Below, piece after piece: positions 24,251-36,100 of a DNA stretch of 64,000 nt. Location: positions 35,116 through 99,115 of the forward strand of contig NZ_JEOE01000012.1 in the NCBI RefSeq assembly GCF_000708885.1. The letters are read 5' to 3'. The translations under genes were made by a program, and so were the position numbers. The DNA comes from Cellulomonas sp. HZM. GTDB lineage: Bacteria > Actinomycetota > Actinomycetes > Actinomycetales > Cellulomonadaceae. Numbering within the stretch: position 1 is the stretch's first letter; every line of letters starts with the position of its first letter. Under the pieces are notes generated by a model. That model searched no databases. It worked only from the letters and a program-made list of their open reading frames with translations, and was not told where the DNA came from.

Positions 24251-25885
24251 ATGACCGCCGCGCACCCCAGCACCCTCGTCTCGTTCACCGGTGACCCCAC
24301 CGACCCCGCCTCGCGCCGCCCGCTGCGTCGAGCGCTGCTCAGCGTCTACGACAAGACGGGCCTCGCCGAGCTCGCGACGGCCCTGCACGCCGCCGGCGTC
24401 GAGCTGGTCTCGACCGGCACGACCGCCTCGACCATCGAGTCCGCGGGCGTCCCCGTGACCCGGGTCGAGGAGCTGACCGGCTTCCCCGAGTGCCTCGACG
24501 GGCGGGTCAAGACGCTGCACCCGCGCGTGCACGCCGGCCTGCTCGCCGACGTCCGCCGCCCCGAGCACGTGGCACAGCTCGCCGAGCTGGGCATCGAGCC
24601 GTTCGACCTGCTCGTCGGCAACCTGTACCCGTTCTCCGCGACCGTGGCCTCGGGCGCCGGTCCCGACGAGTGCGTCGAGCTCATCGACATCGGCGGTCCC
24701 GCGATGGTCCGGGCCGCAGCCAAGAACCACGCGTCGCTCGCGGTCGTGGTCGACCCCGCCGCGTACGGCGAGGTCGCCACGGCGCTCGCGGACGGCGGCT
24801 TCACGCTCGCGCAGCGCCGCGCGCTCGCCGGCCGCGCGTTCGCGCACACCGCCGAGTACGACCAGGCGGTCGCGGGCTGGTTCGCGGCGCAGCTCGCACC
24901 CGACGAGACCGCGGCCGAGACGGGCTTCCCGGCCGTCGTCGGCGCCACCTGGACCCGCGACGAGGTGCTCCGCTACGGCGAGAACCCGCACCAGTCCGCC
25001 GCGCTGTACCTCGACGCGGACGGCGTCGCCGGGCGCGGGCTGGCCGGTGCCACGCAGCTGCACGGCAAGGCCATGAGCTACAACAACTACGTCGACGCCG
25101 ACGCGGCGTGGCGCGCGGCGCACGACCACGACGAGCCCGCGGTCGCGATCATCAAGCACGCCAACCCGTGCGGCATCGCGGTGGGCGACGACGTCGCCGA
25201 CGCGCACGCGAAGGCGCACGCGTGCGACCCGGTCTCGGCCTTCGGCGGCGTCATCGCCACCAACCGTCCGCTCACGGCGGCGGCAGCGGCGCAGATCGCA
25301 CCGGTCTTCACCGAGGTGGTCGTCGCTCCGGAGTTCGATCCGGAGGCCGTCGAGATCCTCACGCAGAAGAAGAACATCCGGCTCCTGCGGGTGTCCGGCG
25401 TCGCGGCGGGGCTCGAGCGCCGGCCGGTCTCGGGCGGGCTGCTCGTGCAGCAGGCGGACCGCATCGACGCCGCGGGCGACGACCCGACGACCTGGACGCT
25501 CGCGACGGGCGACGCGGCCGACGAGGCCACGCTCGCCGACCTCGCGTTCGCGTGGCGGGCCGTGCGCGCGGTCAAGTCCAACGCGATCCTGCTCGCCTCC
25601 GGCGGCGCGTCGGTCGGCGTCGGCATGGGCCAGGTCAACCGCGTCGACTCGTGCCGCCTCGCGGTCGAGCGCGCGAACACGGGCGACGTCGAGCGTGCGC
25701 GCGGTGCGGTCGCGGCGTCGGACGCGTTCTTCCCGTTCGCAGACGGCCTGCAGGTGCTGCTCGACGCGGGTGTGCGCGCGGTCGTGCAGCCCGGCGGCTC
25801 GGTGCGCGACGAGGAGGTCGTCGCGGCCGCCCGCGAGGCCGGCGTGACGCTCTACCTCACCGGCACGCGCCACTTCGCGCACTGA
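24251..25885 (+). CDS. purH: Bifunctional AICAR formyltransferase / IMP cyclohydrolase
   Basis: 544 residues. Catalyses the last two steps of IMP synthesis. Residues about 15-210 form the MGS-like IMP cyclohydrolase domain ([29 protein letters not shown] loop, NLYPF); the AICAR transformylase domain follows, with [13 protein letters not shown], the catalytic [20 protein letters not shown] and the C-terminal RHFAH. The ATG at 24251 has an AGGAG site (24241-24245). The ZTP riboswitch directly upstream links expression to its own substrate. Confidence 0.98.
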   Translation: MTAAHPSTLVSFTGDPTDPASRRPLRRALLSVYDKTGLAELATALHAAGVELVSTGTTASTIESAGVPVTRVEELTGFPECLDGRVKTLHPRVHAGLLADVRRPEHVAQLAELGIEPFDLLVGNLYPFSATVASGAGPDECVELIDIGGPAMVRAAAKNHASLAVVVDPAAYGEVATALADGGFTLAQRRALAGRAFAHTAEYDQAVAGWFAAQLAPDETAAETGFPAVVGATWTRDEVLRYGENPHQSAALYLDADGVAGRGLAGATQLHGKAMSYNNYVDADAAWRAAHDHDEPAVAIIKHANPCGIAVGDDVADAHAKAHACDPVSAFGGVIATNRPLTAAAAAQIAPVFTEVVVAPEFDPEAVEILTQKKNIRLLRVSGVAAGLERRPVSGGLLVQQADRIDAAGDDPTTWTLATGDAADEATLADLAFAWRAVRAVKSNAILLASGGASVGVGMGQVNRVDSCRLAVERANTGDVERARGAVAASDAFFPFADGLQVLLDAGVRAVVQPGGSVRDEEVVAAAREAGVTLYLTGTRHFAH

Positions 25886-25931
25886 GCCGGCCGCCGGGGC
25901 CCATCCCGTCCCGCTCCGCCCGCGCGCCCGG

Positions 25932-27194
25932 TCACGGCTGGTCGCGCAGGGCGGAGCGCAGCGGGGTCCCCGCGTCGGCCGCGAGGGCGGGGTCGAGCCG
26001 CGGCAGGTCGGTCGCGCCGAAGAGTCGCCGGGCGGCAGCGACGTCGCGCGGCCGGTCCACCGTGAGGGTCGCGGTGAGCACGTCGGTGCCCGGCCGCCAC
26101 CACAGCGCGGTCCAGCCGTCGGTCCCGCCGGGCGTGCCGCGCAGCACGACGTCGTCGTCGGTGCCGGGCAGGCCGAACAGCGTCAGCTCGTGGCCGAGCT
26201 GCGTCGAGAAGACGTAGGGCGCGGGGTCCGCGGGAGCGCCGGGGACGCCGAGCAGGTCGTCGACGAGCGCCACGGGTCCGCGCAGCGCGCCGTCCCAGTG
26301 CCCCGGTGGGACCCAGCCGTGCCGGTGCGAGCGCCGCAGCGCGACGTCGCCGACCGCGCGCACGGTCCGTGCCGCACCGAGCACCCGGTACGTCTCGTCG
26401 ACGCGCAGCGCGCCCGAGCGCTCGCGCGGCAGCGCGTCACCCAGCCAGTCCGTCGCGGGGCCGGCGCCGACCGCGGCGAGCACGACGTCCGCCCCGATCC
26501 GCTCGCGCCCGGCGGGCCCGACGACGTCCACGCCGTCGCCGCGCACGTCCACGACCTGCGCCGACGTGACGAGCCGGACCCCGGCGTGCGCGAACGCGGG
26601 CGCCAGCAGGCCACCCACGGTGACGCCCAGGGCGCCGGACAACGGGGCCGGGCCCGCCTCGAGCACCGTCACCTCCACGCCCGCAGCTGCGGCGACACCC
26701 GCGACCTCCGCCCCGATCCAGCCGGCCCCGACGACCACGAGCCGCGTGCCCGGACGCAGCCGTGCGCGCAGCACGTCGGCGTCCGCGGCGGTGTGCAGGA
26801 CCAGCGCGTCCGACCAGTCGGCAGGCCTGCGCGGGCGCGCCCCGCTCGCGACCACCACGACGTCCGCGGTCACGTCACCGGCACGGGTCGCGACCGTCGC
26901 CGCGGCGTCGTCGGCCCGCAGACCGTGCGCGGGGAGCGCGAGGCGCACGTCGTCGGCGAGGCTCATGAGGTCCGCACCCAGCTCGTCGGCCAGCCACGCG
27001 GGCTCGCGGCGATCGAGGAGGTGCTTGGACAGCGGCGGACGGTCGTACGGCGCGCGCCCCTCGTCGCCCAGGACGGTGACGTGGCCGTCGAACCCACGCT
27101 CACGCAGCGCGGCGACGGTCTGCGTGGCGGCCAGGCCCGCGCCGACGACGACGACGCGGCGCGGGTCGCGCGAGGCGTCGCTCGGGTGGCTCAC
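25932..27194 (-). CDS. FAD-dependent pyridine nucleotide-disulphide-type oxidoreductase (ferredoxin reductase class)
   Basis: 420 residues. FAD-binding VVVVGAGLAATQTVAALRERG at the N terminus, PYDRPPLSKHLL flavin loop, NAD(P)H-binding RLVVVGAGWIGAEVAG in the middle, the AVGDVA-type FAD contact, and a C-terminal reductase domain. This is the layout of rhodocoxin/putidaredoxin-type ferredoxin reductases that feed electrons to a ferredoxin, P450 or dioxygenase; no such partner lies nearby. GTG 27194 is favoured because TACCGT (27207-27202) lies 7 bases upstream in a leaderless arrangement; an upstream GTG at 27203 would overlap that -10 box. Confidence 0.92.
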   Translation of the reverse strand: MSHPSDASRDPRRVVVVGAGLAATQTVAALRERGFDGHVTVLGDEGRAPYDRPPLSKHLLDRREPAWLADELGADLMSLADDVRLALPAHGLRADDAAATVATRAGDVTADVVVVASGARPRRPADWSDALVLHTAADADVLRARLRPGTRLVVVGAGWIGAEVAGVAAAAGVEVTVLEAGPAPLSGALGVTVGGLLAPAFAHAGVRLVTSAQVVDVRGDGVDVVGPAGRERIGADVVLAAVGAGPATDWLGDALPRERSGALRVDETYRVLGAARTVRAVGDVALRRSHRHGWVPPGHWDGALRGPVALVDDLLGVPGAPADPAPYVFSTQLGHELTLFGLPGTDDDVVLRGTPGGTDGWTALWWRPGTDVLTATLTVDRPRDVAAARRLFGATDLPRLDPALAADAGTPLRSALRDQP

Positions 27195-27201
27195 CGACCA
27201 C

Positions 27202-27207
27202 ACGGTA
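27202..27207 (-). promoter_or_regulatory. -10 box of the FAD oxidoreductase gene, leaderless arrangement
   Basis: TACCGT on the minus strand, 7 bases before GTG 27194. Confidence 0.5.
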
Positions 27208-27281
27208 GTCTCCGCCGGGAGGGGCGCCCCTCCCCACGGAGGGTGCCCGAGATGCCCGAGGAGCGGCGGTGAGGCACGCAG

Positions 27282-27749
27282 GTGGCTGTGACGAACGCGG
27301 AGGGCCGGATGCCGGCGGGTGACGACGTGCACGACGGGCCGGACGACCCGGCGGCGCAGTCGTCGGGGGAGCGAGCCTCCGAGCAGGCGCCCGAGAGCCC
27401 GTCCGACGCGGCCACCGGCTCCGCCGCAGCTCCCGAGCTCGACCCGCAGGAGCTCGACCCGCGCGCGATCCGCCGCGCGTCGTTGCAGGCGGGGCGCAAC
27501 CCCTCGTTGTGGTGGACCAGCGCCGCGATCGTCGTCGCCGTCGTCGTGTCCCTCGTCGTCGGCACGCGTGCCGGCGCGTACACGCTCGCGGTGGCCCTCG
27601 CCGTGTGCGCGGTGGTCCGCGTCGTGCTGCCACAGCCCGGACCGGTCGCGCTCTCCGTGCGCGCCAAGCCGATCGACGTCACGGTCCTGACGGTGCTCGC
27701 GGCGAGCATCGCGGCTCTCGCGGGGCTGCTGCCCGGCAACCTCTCCTGA
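27282..27749 (+). CDS. DUF3017 membrane protein
   Basis: 155 residues. A disordered acidic N-terminal ~65 residues with ELDPQELDPRAIRRASLQAG is followed by NPSLWWTSAAIVVAVVVSLVVG and two more TM helices, matching DUF3017, a family of small actinobacterial membrane proteins usually encoded beside purH, folD or mdh. Function unknown. Start is GTG 27282 or GTG 27288; a GGAG lies about 20 bases upstream. Confidence 0.85.
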   Translation: MAVTNAEGRMPAGDDVHDGPDDPAAQSSGERASEQAPESPSDAATGSAAAPELDPQELDPRAIRRASLQAGRNPSLWWTSAAIVVAVVVSLVVGTRAGAYTLAVALAVCAVVRVVLPQPGPVALSVRAKPIDVTVLTVLAASIAALAGLLPGNLS

Positions 27750-27776
27750 CCCCGACCGGGCCGCCCCCGGACGCAC

Positions 27777-27809
27777 GGACGCCCGGCCCCCGCGGGGGAC
27801 CGGGCGTCC
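27777..27809. terminator. Hairpin terminator between DUF3017 and aquaporin genes
   Basis: GGACGCCCGG pairs with CCGGGCGTCC around an inner C/G-rich pairing; it lies between convergent genes and probably serves both. Confidence 0.75.
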
Positions 27810-27836
27810 GAGATCCGGTCCGGGGACCGGCAGGCG

Positions 27837-28817
27837 TCAGGCCTTGTGCTCGTCGACGACCACGACGTCCTCGTCGGTGACGTACACGTCCTCCTCCTGC
27901 AGGAGGTTGTCCTCGACGGGCTCGGCCGCGAACGCGCGGTAGACGAGGCCGGCGAGCGCCGCACCGACGACCGGTGCGAGCCAGAACACCCACAGCTGCT
28001 TCCACGCCCACGCGGACGCGAAGATCGCGGCGGCCGTGGAACGGGCCGGGTTGATCGAGGCGTTGGTGACGGGCATCGCGACGAGGATGACGACCGAGAG
28101 CGTCAGACCGATCGCGAAGGGCGCGACCTTCGTGTTGGCGCGACGGTCGGTCACGCCGAGGATCACGCCGACGAACACGGCCGTGGCGACGAGCTCGACG
28201 ATGAGCGCGGCGACCAGCGTGAACTCGGCCTGGCCCTGCGAGGCCGCCGAGATCGGCGAGTGCGCGCCGAAGCCGTTCGCGACGCCGCTGAAGAACGTGC
28301 GCGAGGTCGCCTTGCCGGTCGTGTCGATGAGCGCGGGCAGCGCCGACGGGATCGCGATGAAGATGACGGCGGCACCGATCGCACCACCGACGAGCTGCGC
28401 GACCCAGTAGGGCACGACGTCCTTCCACGGCGTGCGGCCGGCGACGGCCGCGCCGATCGTCACCGCGGGGTTGAAGTGGCCGCCCGAGACGTGGCCGACG
28501 GCCGCGGCGCTCGCGGCGACGGCGATGCCGAAGCCGAGCGCGACGCCGAGGGCACCGCCGCCGAGCGAGCCGAGGCTCGCGTACAGCGCGATCCCGAGGC
28601 CGGCGAGGACGAGGAAGAACGTGCCGAACGCCTCCGCGCCGAGGCGCGCGGCCAGGCTGGGGCCGGCGACGATCGCGGTGCCCGCGGGCACGTAGTACGC
28701 GTCGACCTCGGTGGGCGGGGCGATCTGCTCCGTCGGGGCGGCAGGCGCGTCCGGGGCCGGCGTCGTCGCCGCGTCCTCCTGCGGTGCGTCCGGGGTCTGG
28801 TCGGGGTTCTGGGACAT
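27837..28817 (-). CDS. MIP-family aquaporin with long acidic termini
   Basis: 326 residues, larger than AqpZ (about 230). Residues about 55-300 hold the six-helix aquaporin fold with both NPA boxes (SGGHFNPAVT and NASINPARS, the latter with the selectivity-filter Arg) and the AEAFGTFFLVLAGLG first helix. The N-terminal ~50 residues are Pro/Asp-rich, and the C terminus is a 30-residue acidic tail (EDNLLQEEDVYV...). Likely a water or small-neutral-solute channel. The acidic tail is unusual and may bind partners or ions. Monocistronic and convergent with DUF3017. Confidence 0.92.
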   Translation of the reverse strand: MSQNPDQTPDAPQEDAATTPAPDAPAAPTEQIAPPTEVDAYYVPAGTAIVAGPSLAARLGAEAFGTFFLVLAGLGIALYASLGSLGGGALGVALGFGIAVAASAAAVGHVSGGHFNPAVTIGAAVAGRTPWKDVVPYWVAQLVGGAIGAAVIFIAIPSALPALIDTTGKATSRTFFSGVANGFGAHSPISAASQGQAEFTLVAALIVELVATAVFVGVILGVTDRRANTKVAPFAIGLTLSVVILVAMPVTNASINPARSTAAAIFASAWAWKQLWVFWLAPVVGAALAGLVYRAFAAEPVEDNLLQEEDVYVTDEDVVVVDEHKA

Positions 28818-29009
28818 GCGGGTCCTGTCCTTCGAGGGCTCGTGGGAACGGCTCCGCCGGTGCGTGCGCGCGGCGTGGCCGCGTGTCGCACCCGGTGGGA
28901 ACGCCTGCCAGCATGCCAGGCCAACCCGTGAGAGTCACCGCTCTGGGTCGGCGTCCCGCCATGCGGGCACGCGTGACGCGCTTCACGAGCTCCCCGGCTT
29001 CGGCAGATC

Positions 29010-29023
29010 TCTCGACGTCGAGT
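29010..29023. promoter_or_regulatory. Palindrome overlapping the icd promoter
   Basis: TCTCGACGTCGAGT contains the 12-base perfect palindrome CTCGACGTCGAG and ends on TAATCT (29023-29028), a likely -10 box. A related motif is found upstream of sucC. Confidence 0.5.
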
Positions 29024-29105
29024 AATCTTGGCGCGGGACGCCGCGGTGGTGCAGGACCTCGTGCGCCGCGCGAACCCGTCCAACCACAGCACAGGAGACC
29101 CCCGC

Positions 29106-30323
29106 ATGGCGAAGATCAAGGTCGTCGGTCCGGTCGTCGAGCTCGACGGCGACGAGATGACGCGCATCATCTGGCAGTTCATCAAGGACCGCCTGATCCA
29201 CCCGTACCTCGACATCGACCTGCGGTACTACGACCTGTCGATCCAGAACCGCGACGCCACCGACGACCAGGTGACGATCGACGCGGCGCACGCCATCAAG
29301 GAGCACGGCGTCGGCGTCAAGTGCGCGACGATCACGCCCGACGAGGCGCGCGTCGAGGAGTTCGGGCTCAAGAAGATGTGGGTCTCGCCCAACGGCACGA
29401 TCCGCAACATCCTCGGCGGCGTGGTGTTCCGCGAGCCGATCATCATCAGCAACATCCCGCGCCTGGTGCCGGGCTGGAACAAGCCGATCATCATCGGCCG
29501 TCATGCGCACGGCGACCAGTACAAGGCGACCAACTTCAAGGTCCCCGGCGCCGGCACGCTCACGCTGACCTACACCCCGGCCGACGGCTCCGAGCCGCTC
29601 GTGCAGGAGGTCGTGACGTACCCCGAGGCGGGCGGCGTCGCGATGGGCATGTACAACTTCAACGAGTCGATCCGCGACTTCGCGCGCGCCTCGTTCGCCT
29701 ACGGCCTGCAGCGCGGCTACCCCGTGTACCTGTCGACCAAGAACACGATCCTCAAGGCGTACGACGGTGCGTTCAAGGACATCTTCCAGGAGGTGTTCGA
29801 CGCCGAGTTCGCGGCCGCGTTCGCCGAGGCCGGTCTCACCTACGAGCACCGCCTGATCGACGACATGGTCGCCGCCGCGATGAAGTGGGAGGGCGGCTAC
29901 GTCTGGGCGTGCAAGAACTACGACGGCGACGTCCAGTCCGACACGGTCGCGCAGGGCTTCGGCTCGCTCGGCCTCATGACGTCGGTGCTCATGACGCCCG
30001 ACGGCACGACGGTCGAGGCCGAGGCGGCGCACGGCACGGTGACGCGCCACTACCGCCAGCACCAGGCCGGCAAGCCGACGTCGACCAACCCGATCGCGTC
30101 GATCTTCGCGTGGACCGGTGGCCTCAAGCACCGCGGCAAGCTGGACCAGACGCCCGAGGTCGTGCAGTTCGCGGAGACGCTCGAGGACGTCGTCGTCACG
30201 ACGGTCGAGAGCGGCAAGATGACCAAGGACCTCGCGCTGCTCGTCGGCCCGGACCAGGAGTGGCTGACCACCGAGGACTTCCTCGCGGCCCTCGACGAGA
30301 ACCTCGCGGCACGCCTGGCCTGA
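29106..30323 (+). CDS. icd: Isocitrate dehydrogenase (NADP+), dimeric type
   Basis: 405 residues. Oxidatively decarboxylates isocitrate to 2-oxoglutarate. It belongs to the homodimeric subfamily resembling eukaryotic enzymes rather than E. coli Icd: starts [21 protein letters not shown], then [32 protein letters not shown] (substrate loop), [29 protein letters not shown] (metal-binding aspartates) and [12 protein letters not shown]. The ATG at 29106 is preceded by CAGGAGA. A strong hairpin follows the gene. Confidence 0.97.
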   Translation: MAKIKVVGPVVELDGDEMTRIIWQFIKDRLIHPYLDIDLRYYDLSIQNRDATDDQVTIDAAHAIKEHGVGVKCATITPDEARVEEFGLKKMWVSPNGTIRNILGGVVFREPIIISNIPRLVPGWNKPIIIGRHAHGDQYKATNFKVPGAGTLTLTYTPADGSEPLVQEVVTYPEAGGVAMGMYNFNESIRDFARASFAYGLQRGYPVYLSTKNTILKAYDGAFKDIFQEVFDAEFAAAFAEAGLTYEHRLIDDMVAAAMKWEGGYVWACKNYDGDVQSDTVAQGFGSLGLMTSVLMTPDGTTVEAEAAHGTVTRHYRQHQAGKPTSTNPIASIFAWTGGLKHRGKLDQTPEVVQFAETLEDVVVTTVESGKMTKDLALLVGPDQEWLTTEDFLAALDENLAARLA

Positions 30324-30339
30324 GCCTCGGCACGTCGCA

Positions 30340-30378
30340 CGGACGGCGTCCTTCCCACCACGGGGAGGGCGCCGTCCG
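30340..30378 (+). terminator. Hairpin terminator after icd
   Basis: CGGACGGCG pairs with CGCCGTCCG and the stem extends inwards with two G-T wobbles to about 17 pairs around a 5-base loop. Confidence 0.75.
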
Positions 30379-30454
30379 CGCGTTCGGGGTCGGCGCCCGG
30401 TGGCGGCGCGGGTGTGCCCGCGTGAGCATGGGGATTCGACGAAGGGAGCACGCC

Positions 30455-30901
30455 GTGCCAGACGAGAAGCCCACCACCGACCACGTCGCCCGCGCCGAGA
30501 AGCTCGTGCACGCGAGCCCGGACGCCGTGTTCGACGCGCTGACGTTCTCGGGCACCGACGAGGACATCATGTTCGGCGCGACGGTCACGAGCGACTGGCA
30601 GCCCGGCAGCACGGTGACGTGGGCCGGGGAGTGGGAGGGCAAGCAGTTCGAGGACAGCGGCACGGTCGTGGCCGTCGAGCGGCCGACGCGCCTCGTCGTG
30701 ACCCAGGAGACGTCCACGGCGGGCGGTGAGACGACGACCCACGCGACGCACACCATCACCTACACCCTCACGCCCGAGGACGACGGCACGCGCGTGGTGC
30801 TGGAGCAGGACGGCAACGACAGCGCCGAGCAGGCCGAGCAGTTCGCCGCGAACTGGCAGGCGTCGCTGGACGGCGTCGCGACGTACGCGGAGCGCGGGTA
30901 G
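30455..30901 (+). CDS. SRPBCC (START/AHSA1-like) small-molecule-binding protein
   Basis: 148 residues with the SRPBCC pattern: ARAEKLVHASPDAVFDALTF at the N terminus, a DWQPGSTVTWAGEW turn, and a C-terminal helix EQFAANWQASLDGVATYAE. This fold binds hydrophobic ligands or acts as an Hsp90 co-chaperone-like domain; the ligand is unknown. GTG 30455 is supported by GAAGGGAG at 30441-30448. It lies between icd and mdh. Confidence 0.82.
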   Translation: MPDEKPTTDHVARAEKLVHASPDAVFDALTFSGTDEDIMFGATVTSDWQPGSTVTWAGEWEGKQFEDSGTVVAVERPTRLVVTQETSTAGGETTTHATHTITYTLTPEDDGTRVVLEQDGNDSAEQAEQFAANWQASLDGVATYAERG

Positions 30902-31945
<1,044 letters not shown>

Positions 31946-32070
31946 CGCCTCGTCCGTCCGGGCGCGTCGGTCCGGGCATGTTCCTCCGGGAGCGGCCGTG
32001 CTGGTGCTTCCACCAGCGGCGATGCGTGTCCGAGTTGCGACTGGACGTGCGTCCGGGTCACGATTGGCCC

Positions 32071-32739
32071 ATGTCCTCGTCGCCGGCACCCTCCGGCGGT
32101 CGGGCCCGGCCCGCACCGCCCGACGTGGTCGTGCGCCTGGACCCGCGTGACCGCCCCGCTGCCGCGCGCGTGCTCGCCGCTGCGCTGGCCGACGACCCGG
32201 GGTTCCGGCACATCTTCCCCGTGGACCGCCGGCGCGAGAAGGAGCTGCGCGCGCTGTACCGGATGACCCTCGCGGACGCGCTGCGTCATGGCACGGTGTT
32301 CGCGACGAGGCTCGACGGACAGATCACCGGTGTGGCCGCGCTCTACGCGCCCGGCACGTACCCGATGACGACCGGTCGCTGGTGGCGTCAGGCCGGGCGC
32401 ATCCTCGGCCTCGCGGTGCGCACTCGCACGCATGCGGTGCGGCTCATGAAGTTCGGGGACCTCACGTCGGGTGGCGTGCCCTCGGACTCCTGGTACGTCG
32501 AGGCCCTGGGCGTCCGCCCGGACCTGCAGCTCGAGGGGCGCGGCAAGCTGCTCATGCAGCACGTGTTCGCCGCGGTCGACGAGCACAGCGACCCGGGCTA
32601 CCTGGAGACGACGAAGCCGCTGAACGTCGCGTACTACGCGGCGTTGGGCTACGCCCTGGTCCACGAGCGCGTGCCGCTCGCGGCTGACGGCCCGTGGATC
32701 TTCCCGATGGCGCGCCCCGCGGTGGCGTCCGCCGCCTGA
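32071..32739 (+). CDS. GNAT-family N-acetyltransferase
   Basis: 222 residues. Central acetyl-CoA-binding region [25 protein letters not shown], followed by the conserved [21 protein letters not shown]; the N-terminal part ([21 protein letters not shown]) resembles GNATs of the Rv1347/streptothricin-type group. Substrate unknown. ATG 32071 lies 6 bases behind CACGAT, possibly a leaderless start; no Shine-Dalgarno is visible. Confidence 0.85.
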   Translation: MSSSPAPSGGRARPAPPDVVVRLDPRDRPAAARVLAAALADDPGFRHIFPVDRRREKELRALYRMTLADALRHGTVFATRLDGQITGVAALYAPGTYPMTTGRWWRQAGRILGLAVRTRTHAVRLMKFGDLTSGGVPSDSWYVEALGVRPDLQLEGRGKLLMQHVFAAVDEHSDPGYLETTKPLNVAYYAALGYALVHERVPLAADGPWIFPMARPAVASAA

Positions 32740-33101
32740 CCCGGCCGGGCCCCGCTCCAGTCCGAGTCCGAGACCGAGCCCGCCACGCGCCTGCGCGCCC
32801 CGTGCGCGCGCCAGCAGCGTCTCGATCAGCGGCACCTGTGACGCACGCACACGCCTGCCGACCCGATCGCGCCTCACGAGTCGACTCCTGTCACAAGGTC
32901 CGCTGATCCGGCACGCCATGGCGTAGGCACGAGCGCCCGTGCGCAACCGCAAACACTTGCTGCAAGTTGCCGCAAACGAGTACGGTGCCGACAACCCGTC
33001 GACGAGGTCGTCGTCGGAGCAGCCCGCGCGCCGACCCCAGGTGCCGCGGGTGTGCAGCCCACATGCCCGCGCCCCCCGCGCGGTGACGAAGGAGTCGTCG
33101 C
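32740..33101. other. 362-base gap: promoter and operator region of the amylopullulanase
   Basis: No gene-like frame. The first ~190 bases hold nothing I can name. The remainder contains the pullulanase promoter, a 13-base palindrome at 32955-32967 and the ribosome-binding site GAAGGAG (33086-33092). Confidence 0.6.
32955..32967. promoter_or_regulatory. LacI-type (MalR-like) operator upstream of the amylopullulanase
   Basis: ACTTGC-T-GCAAGT is a perfect palindrome resembling the CTTGC/GCAAG half-sites of actinobacterial LacI-family maltose repressors. It overlaps TTGCTG (32957-32962), a candidate -35 that is 18 bases from TACGGT (32981-32986). Confidence 0.6.
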
Positions 33102-36100
33102 ATGTCCGCTCTCGCCCGTGCCCGCCGCCCGCTCTCGGCGCTCGCCGCCGTCACGCTCGCGTTGGCCGGCGCCGTCGCCGCCCAGCAGCAGGCGGTCGCG
33201 GCCCCCGACACCTACACGCTCGTCGGGAGCCTGCAGACCGAGATCGGCTGCGCCGCCGACTGGTCGCCCACCTGCACGGACGGCGACCTCGCGCCGGTGG
33301 ACGGCAGCGACGGGCACTACGCGACGACCATCACGCTGCCCGCCGGCAGCTACGAGCTCAAGGTCGTCGCGAACCACTCGTGGGACAAGGCGTACGGCTT
33401 CGGCGGCGGGAGCGCGGCGGACACGGCGAACATCCCGCTCGTCGTCGCGGGGAGCACACGCCTCGCGGTCGACTTCGACCTCTCGACCGGCCGCACGTCG
33501 CTCACCCCGCTCGACCTGCAGGCCGACGCCGAGGCCGACCCGGTCGCGAAGGCGCCCGTGCGCGAGCCGGGATCAGGCAACCAGTTCTACTTCGCCATGA
33601 CCGACCGCTTCGCGAACGGCGACACCTCGAACGACCGAGGCGGGGTCACCGGCAGCCGTGACGTCACGGGCTACGACCCGACCGACAAGGGCTTCTACGA
33701 GGGCGGTGACATCGCGGGACTGCGCTCGAAGCTGGACTACGTCAAGGGCCTCGGGACCACGGCGATCTGGTTGACGCCGTCGTTCAAGAACAAGTACGTG
33801 CAGGGCGTCGGCACCGACGACGAGTCCGCCGGGTACCACGGGTACTGGGTCACCGACTTCACGACGATCGACCCGCACTACGGCTCGATGGACGAGCTGT
33901 CGGGCCTCATCGCCGACGCCCACGCCAAGGGCATGAAGGTCTACTTCGACGTCATCGCGAACCACACGGCCGACGTCATCCAGTACGAGCAGGCGCCGAA
34001 GGCGGGCGACTACCCGTACCCGTACGTCTCCGAGGCGGACCAGCCGTACAAGGACGCCGACGGGGAGGCCTTCAGACTCTCGGACGTCGTCGGCACCACG
34101 TTCCCGAAGCTGGACGCGAAGACCTCGTTCCCCTACACGCCGGTGGTCCCCGACGACGAGAAGGACGTCAAGGTCCCGGCGTGGCTCAACGACCCGACGC
34201 TGTACCACAACCGCGGGAACTCGACCTACGCCGGTGAGTCCGCGACGCTCGGCGACTTCGGCAACCTCGACGACCTCATGACCGAGAACAAGACCGTCGT
34301 CGACGGCATGGCCAAGATCTTCGAGCGCTGGGTCGACCTCGGAATCGACGGCTTCCGCATCGACACGGTCAAGCACGTGAACATGGAGTTCTGGCAGTCC
34401 TGGACCGCGCAGGTCATGGACCATGCGCACGCGAAGGGCAAGGACGACTTCTTCATGTTCGGCGAGGTGTACGACGCCGACGCGACCAAGACGAGCCCGT
34501 ACGTGCGCCAGACGGACATGAGCTCGGTGCTCGACTTCGCGTTCCAGTCCGCGGCGTCCGGGTACGCGGGCGGGGGATCGGCCAAGAGCCTGTCCGGCCT
34601 GTACGCGAGCGACGACTACTACACGATGCCCGACTCGAGCGCGTACGCGCTGCCGACGTTCCTCGGCAACCACGACATGGGTCGCATCGGCTACTTCCTG
34701 GCAGGCAAGAGCGACACCGAGCAGCGCGACGTGCTCGCCCACCAGCTCATGTTCCTCACGCGCGGCCAGCCGGTCGTCTACTACGGCGACGAGCAGGGGT
34801 TCGCCGGCACGGGCGGGGACAAGGACGCGCGCCAGTCGATGTTCGGCACCCAGGTCGACGACTACGCGAAGCAGAAGCTCGTCGACGGCACCGTGATGGG
34901 CTCCGACGACCACTTCTCGACGAGCGGCACGCTGTACAAGGCGATCGCGAGGCTCGGTGCGCTGCGCAAGGACAACCCCGCGCTCGCGGACGGTGCGCAG
35001 GTCGAGCAGTACACCGCCGACGGCACGGGCGTGTACGCGTTCTCGCGCGTCGACCGCGACCAGAAGGTCGAGTACCTCGTCGCCGTGAACAACGCGACCA
35101 CCGCGAAGAGCGCGACGTTCTCGCCGCTCAGCCCGCACGCGACGTTCGACGCGCTGTACGGCGCGACGGGCTCCGTGACGGCCGACGGCGACGTGACGCT
35201 GCAGGTCCCGGCGCTGTCCGCGGTGGTCTACAGGGCGACGAGCGCGCTGCCGACGCGGACCGACGCGATCTCCGCGACGTTCGACCAGACGGCGGGGCAG
35301 CCGGTGAAGGCGCTGCAGCCCGTGTCCGTGACGCTCGGCGAGCAGGCCTACGCCGAGACGACGTTCTCCTACCGCGTCGCCGGCGCCGACGACTGGACGG
35401 TGCTCGGCACGTCCGACACCGGCAGCCCGCGCGTGTTCCACACGACGAGCGGTCTCGCGGCGGGCTCGCTCGTCGAGTACCGCGCGGTCGTCGTCGACGC
35501 GTCGGGCAACCGGTCGGTCGCGACGAGCTTCGCGACGGTCGGCGACGGCTACGGCGGCGGCACGCCGGTCGAGGCCGACGCCGCGAGCAAGGTCACCGTC
35601 CCGGGTGACCACAACAGCGAGATGGGCTGCTCGGCCGACTGGCAGCCCACGTGCTCGGCGGCCGAGCTGGCACTGCAGCCGAACGGCCTGTACTCGGCCT
35701 CCTTCTCGCTGCCCGCCGGCACGTACCAGTACAAGGCCGCGATCGGTGCCGCGTTCCACGAGGCCGCGGGCGACGAGAACGGCGGGTGGAACGAGAACTA
35801 CGGCGTCGACGGCGTGAAGAACTCGCCGAGCGGCAACATCTCCTACACGGTCACCGACCCGGACCGGAAGGTGACGTTCTGGTACGACCCGCACACGCAC
35901 CTGGTCACCAACGACGCGGCCGGCGCCGTCTACACCGTGGCGGGCAGCTTCCAGAAGGCGCTCGGCTGCGAGGGCGACTGGAGCAGCACGTGCCTGACCA
36001 ACCTGCTGACCGACCCCGACGGCGACGGGGTGTGGACGTACACGACGTCGGCGATCCCCGCGGGCGACTACGAGGCCAAGGCGATCAAGGACCTGTCGTG

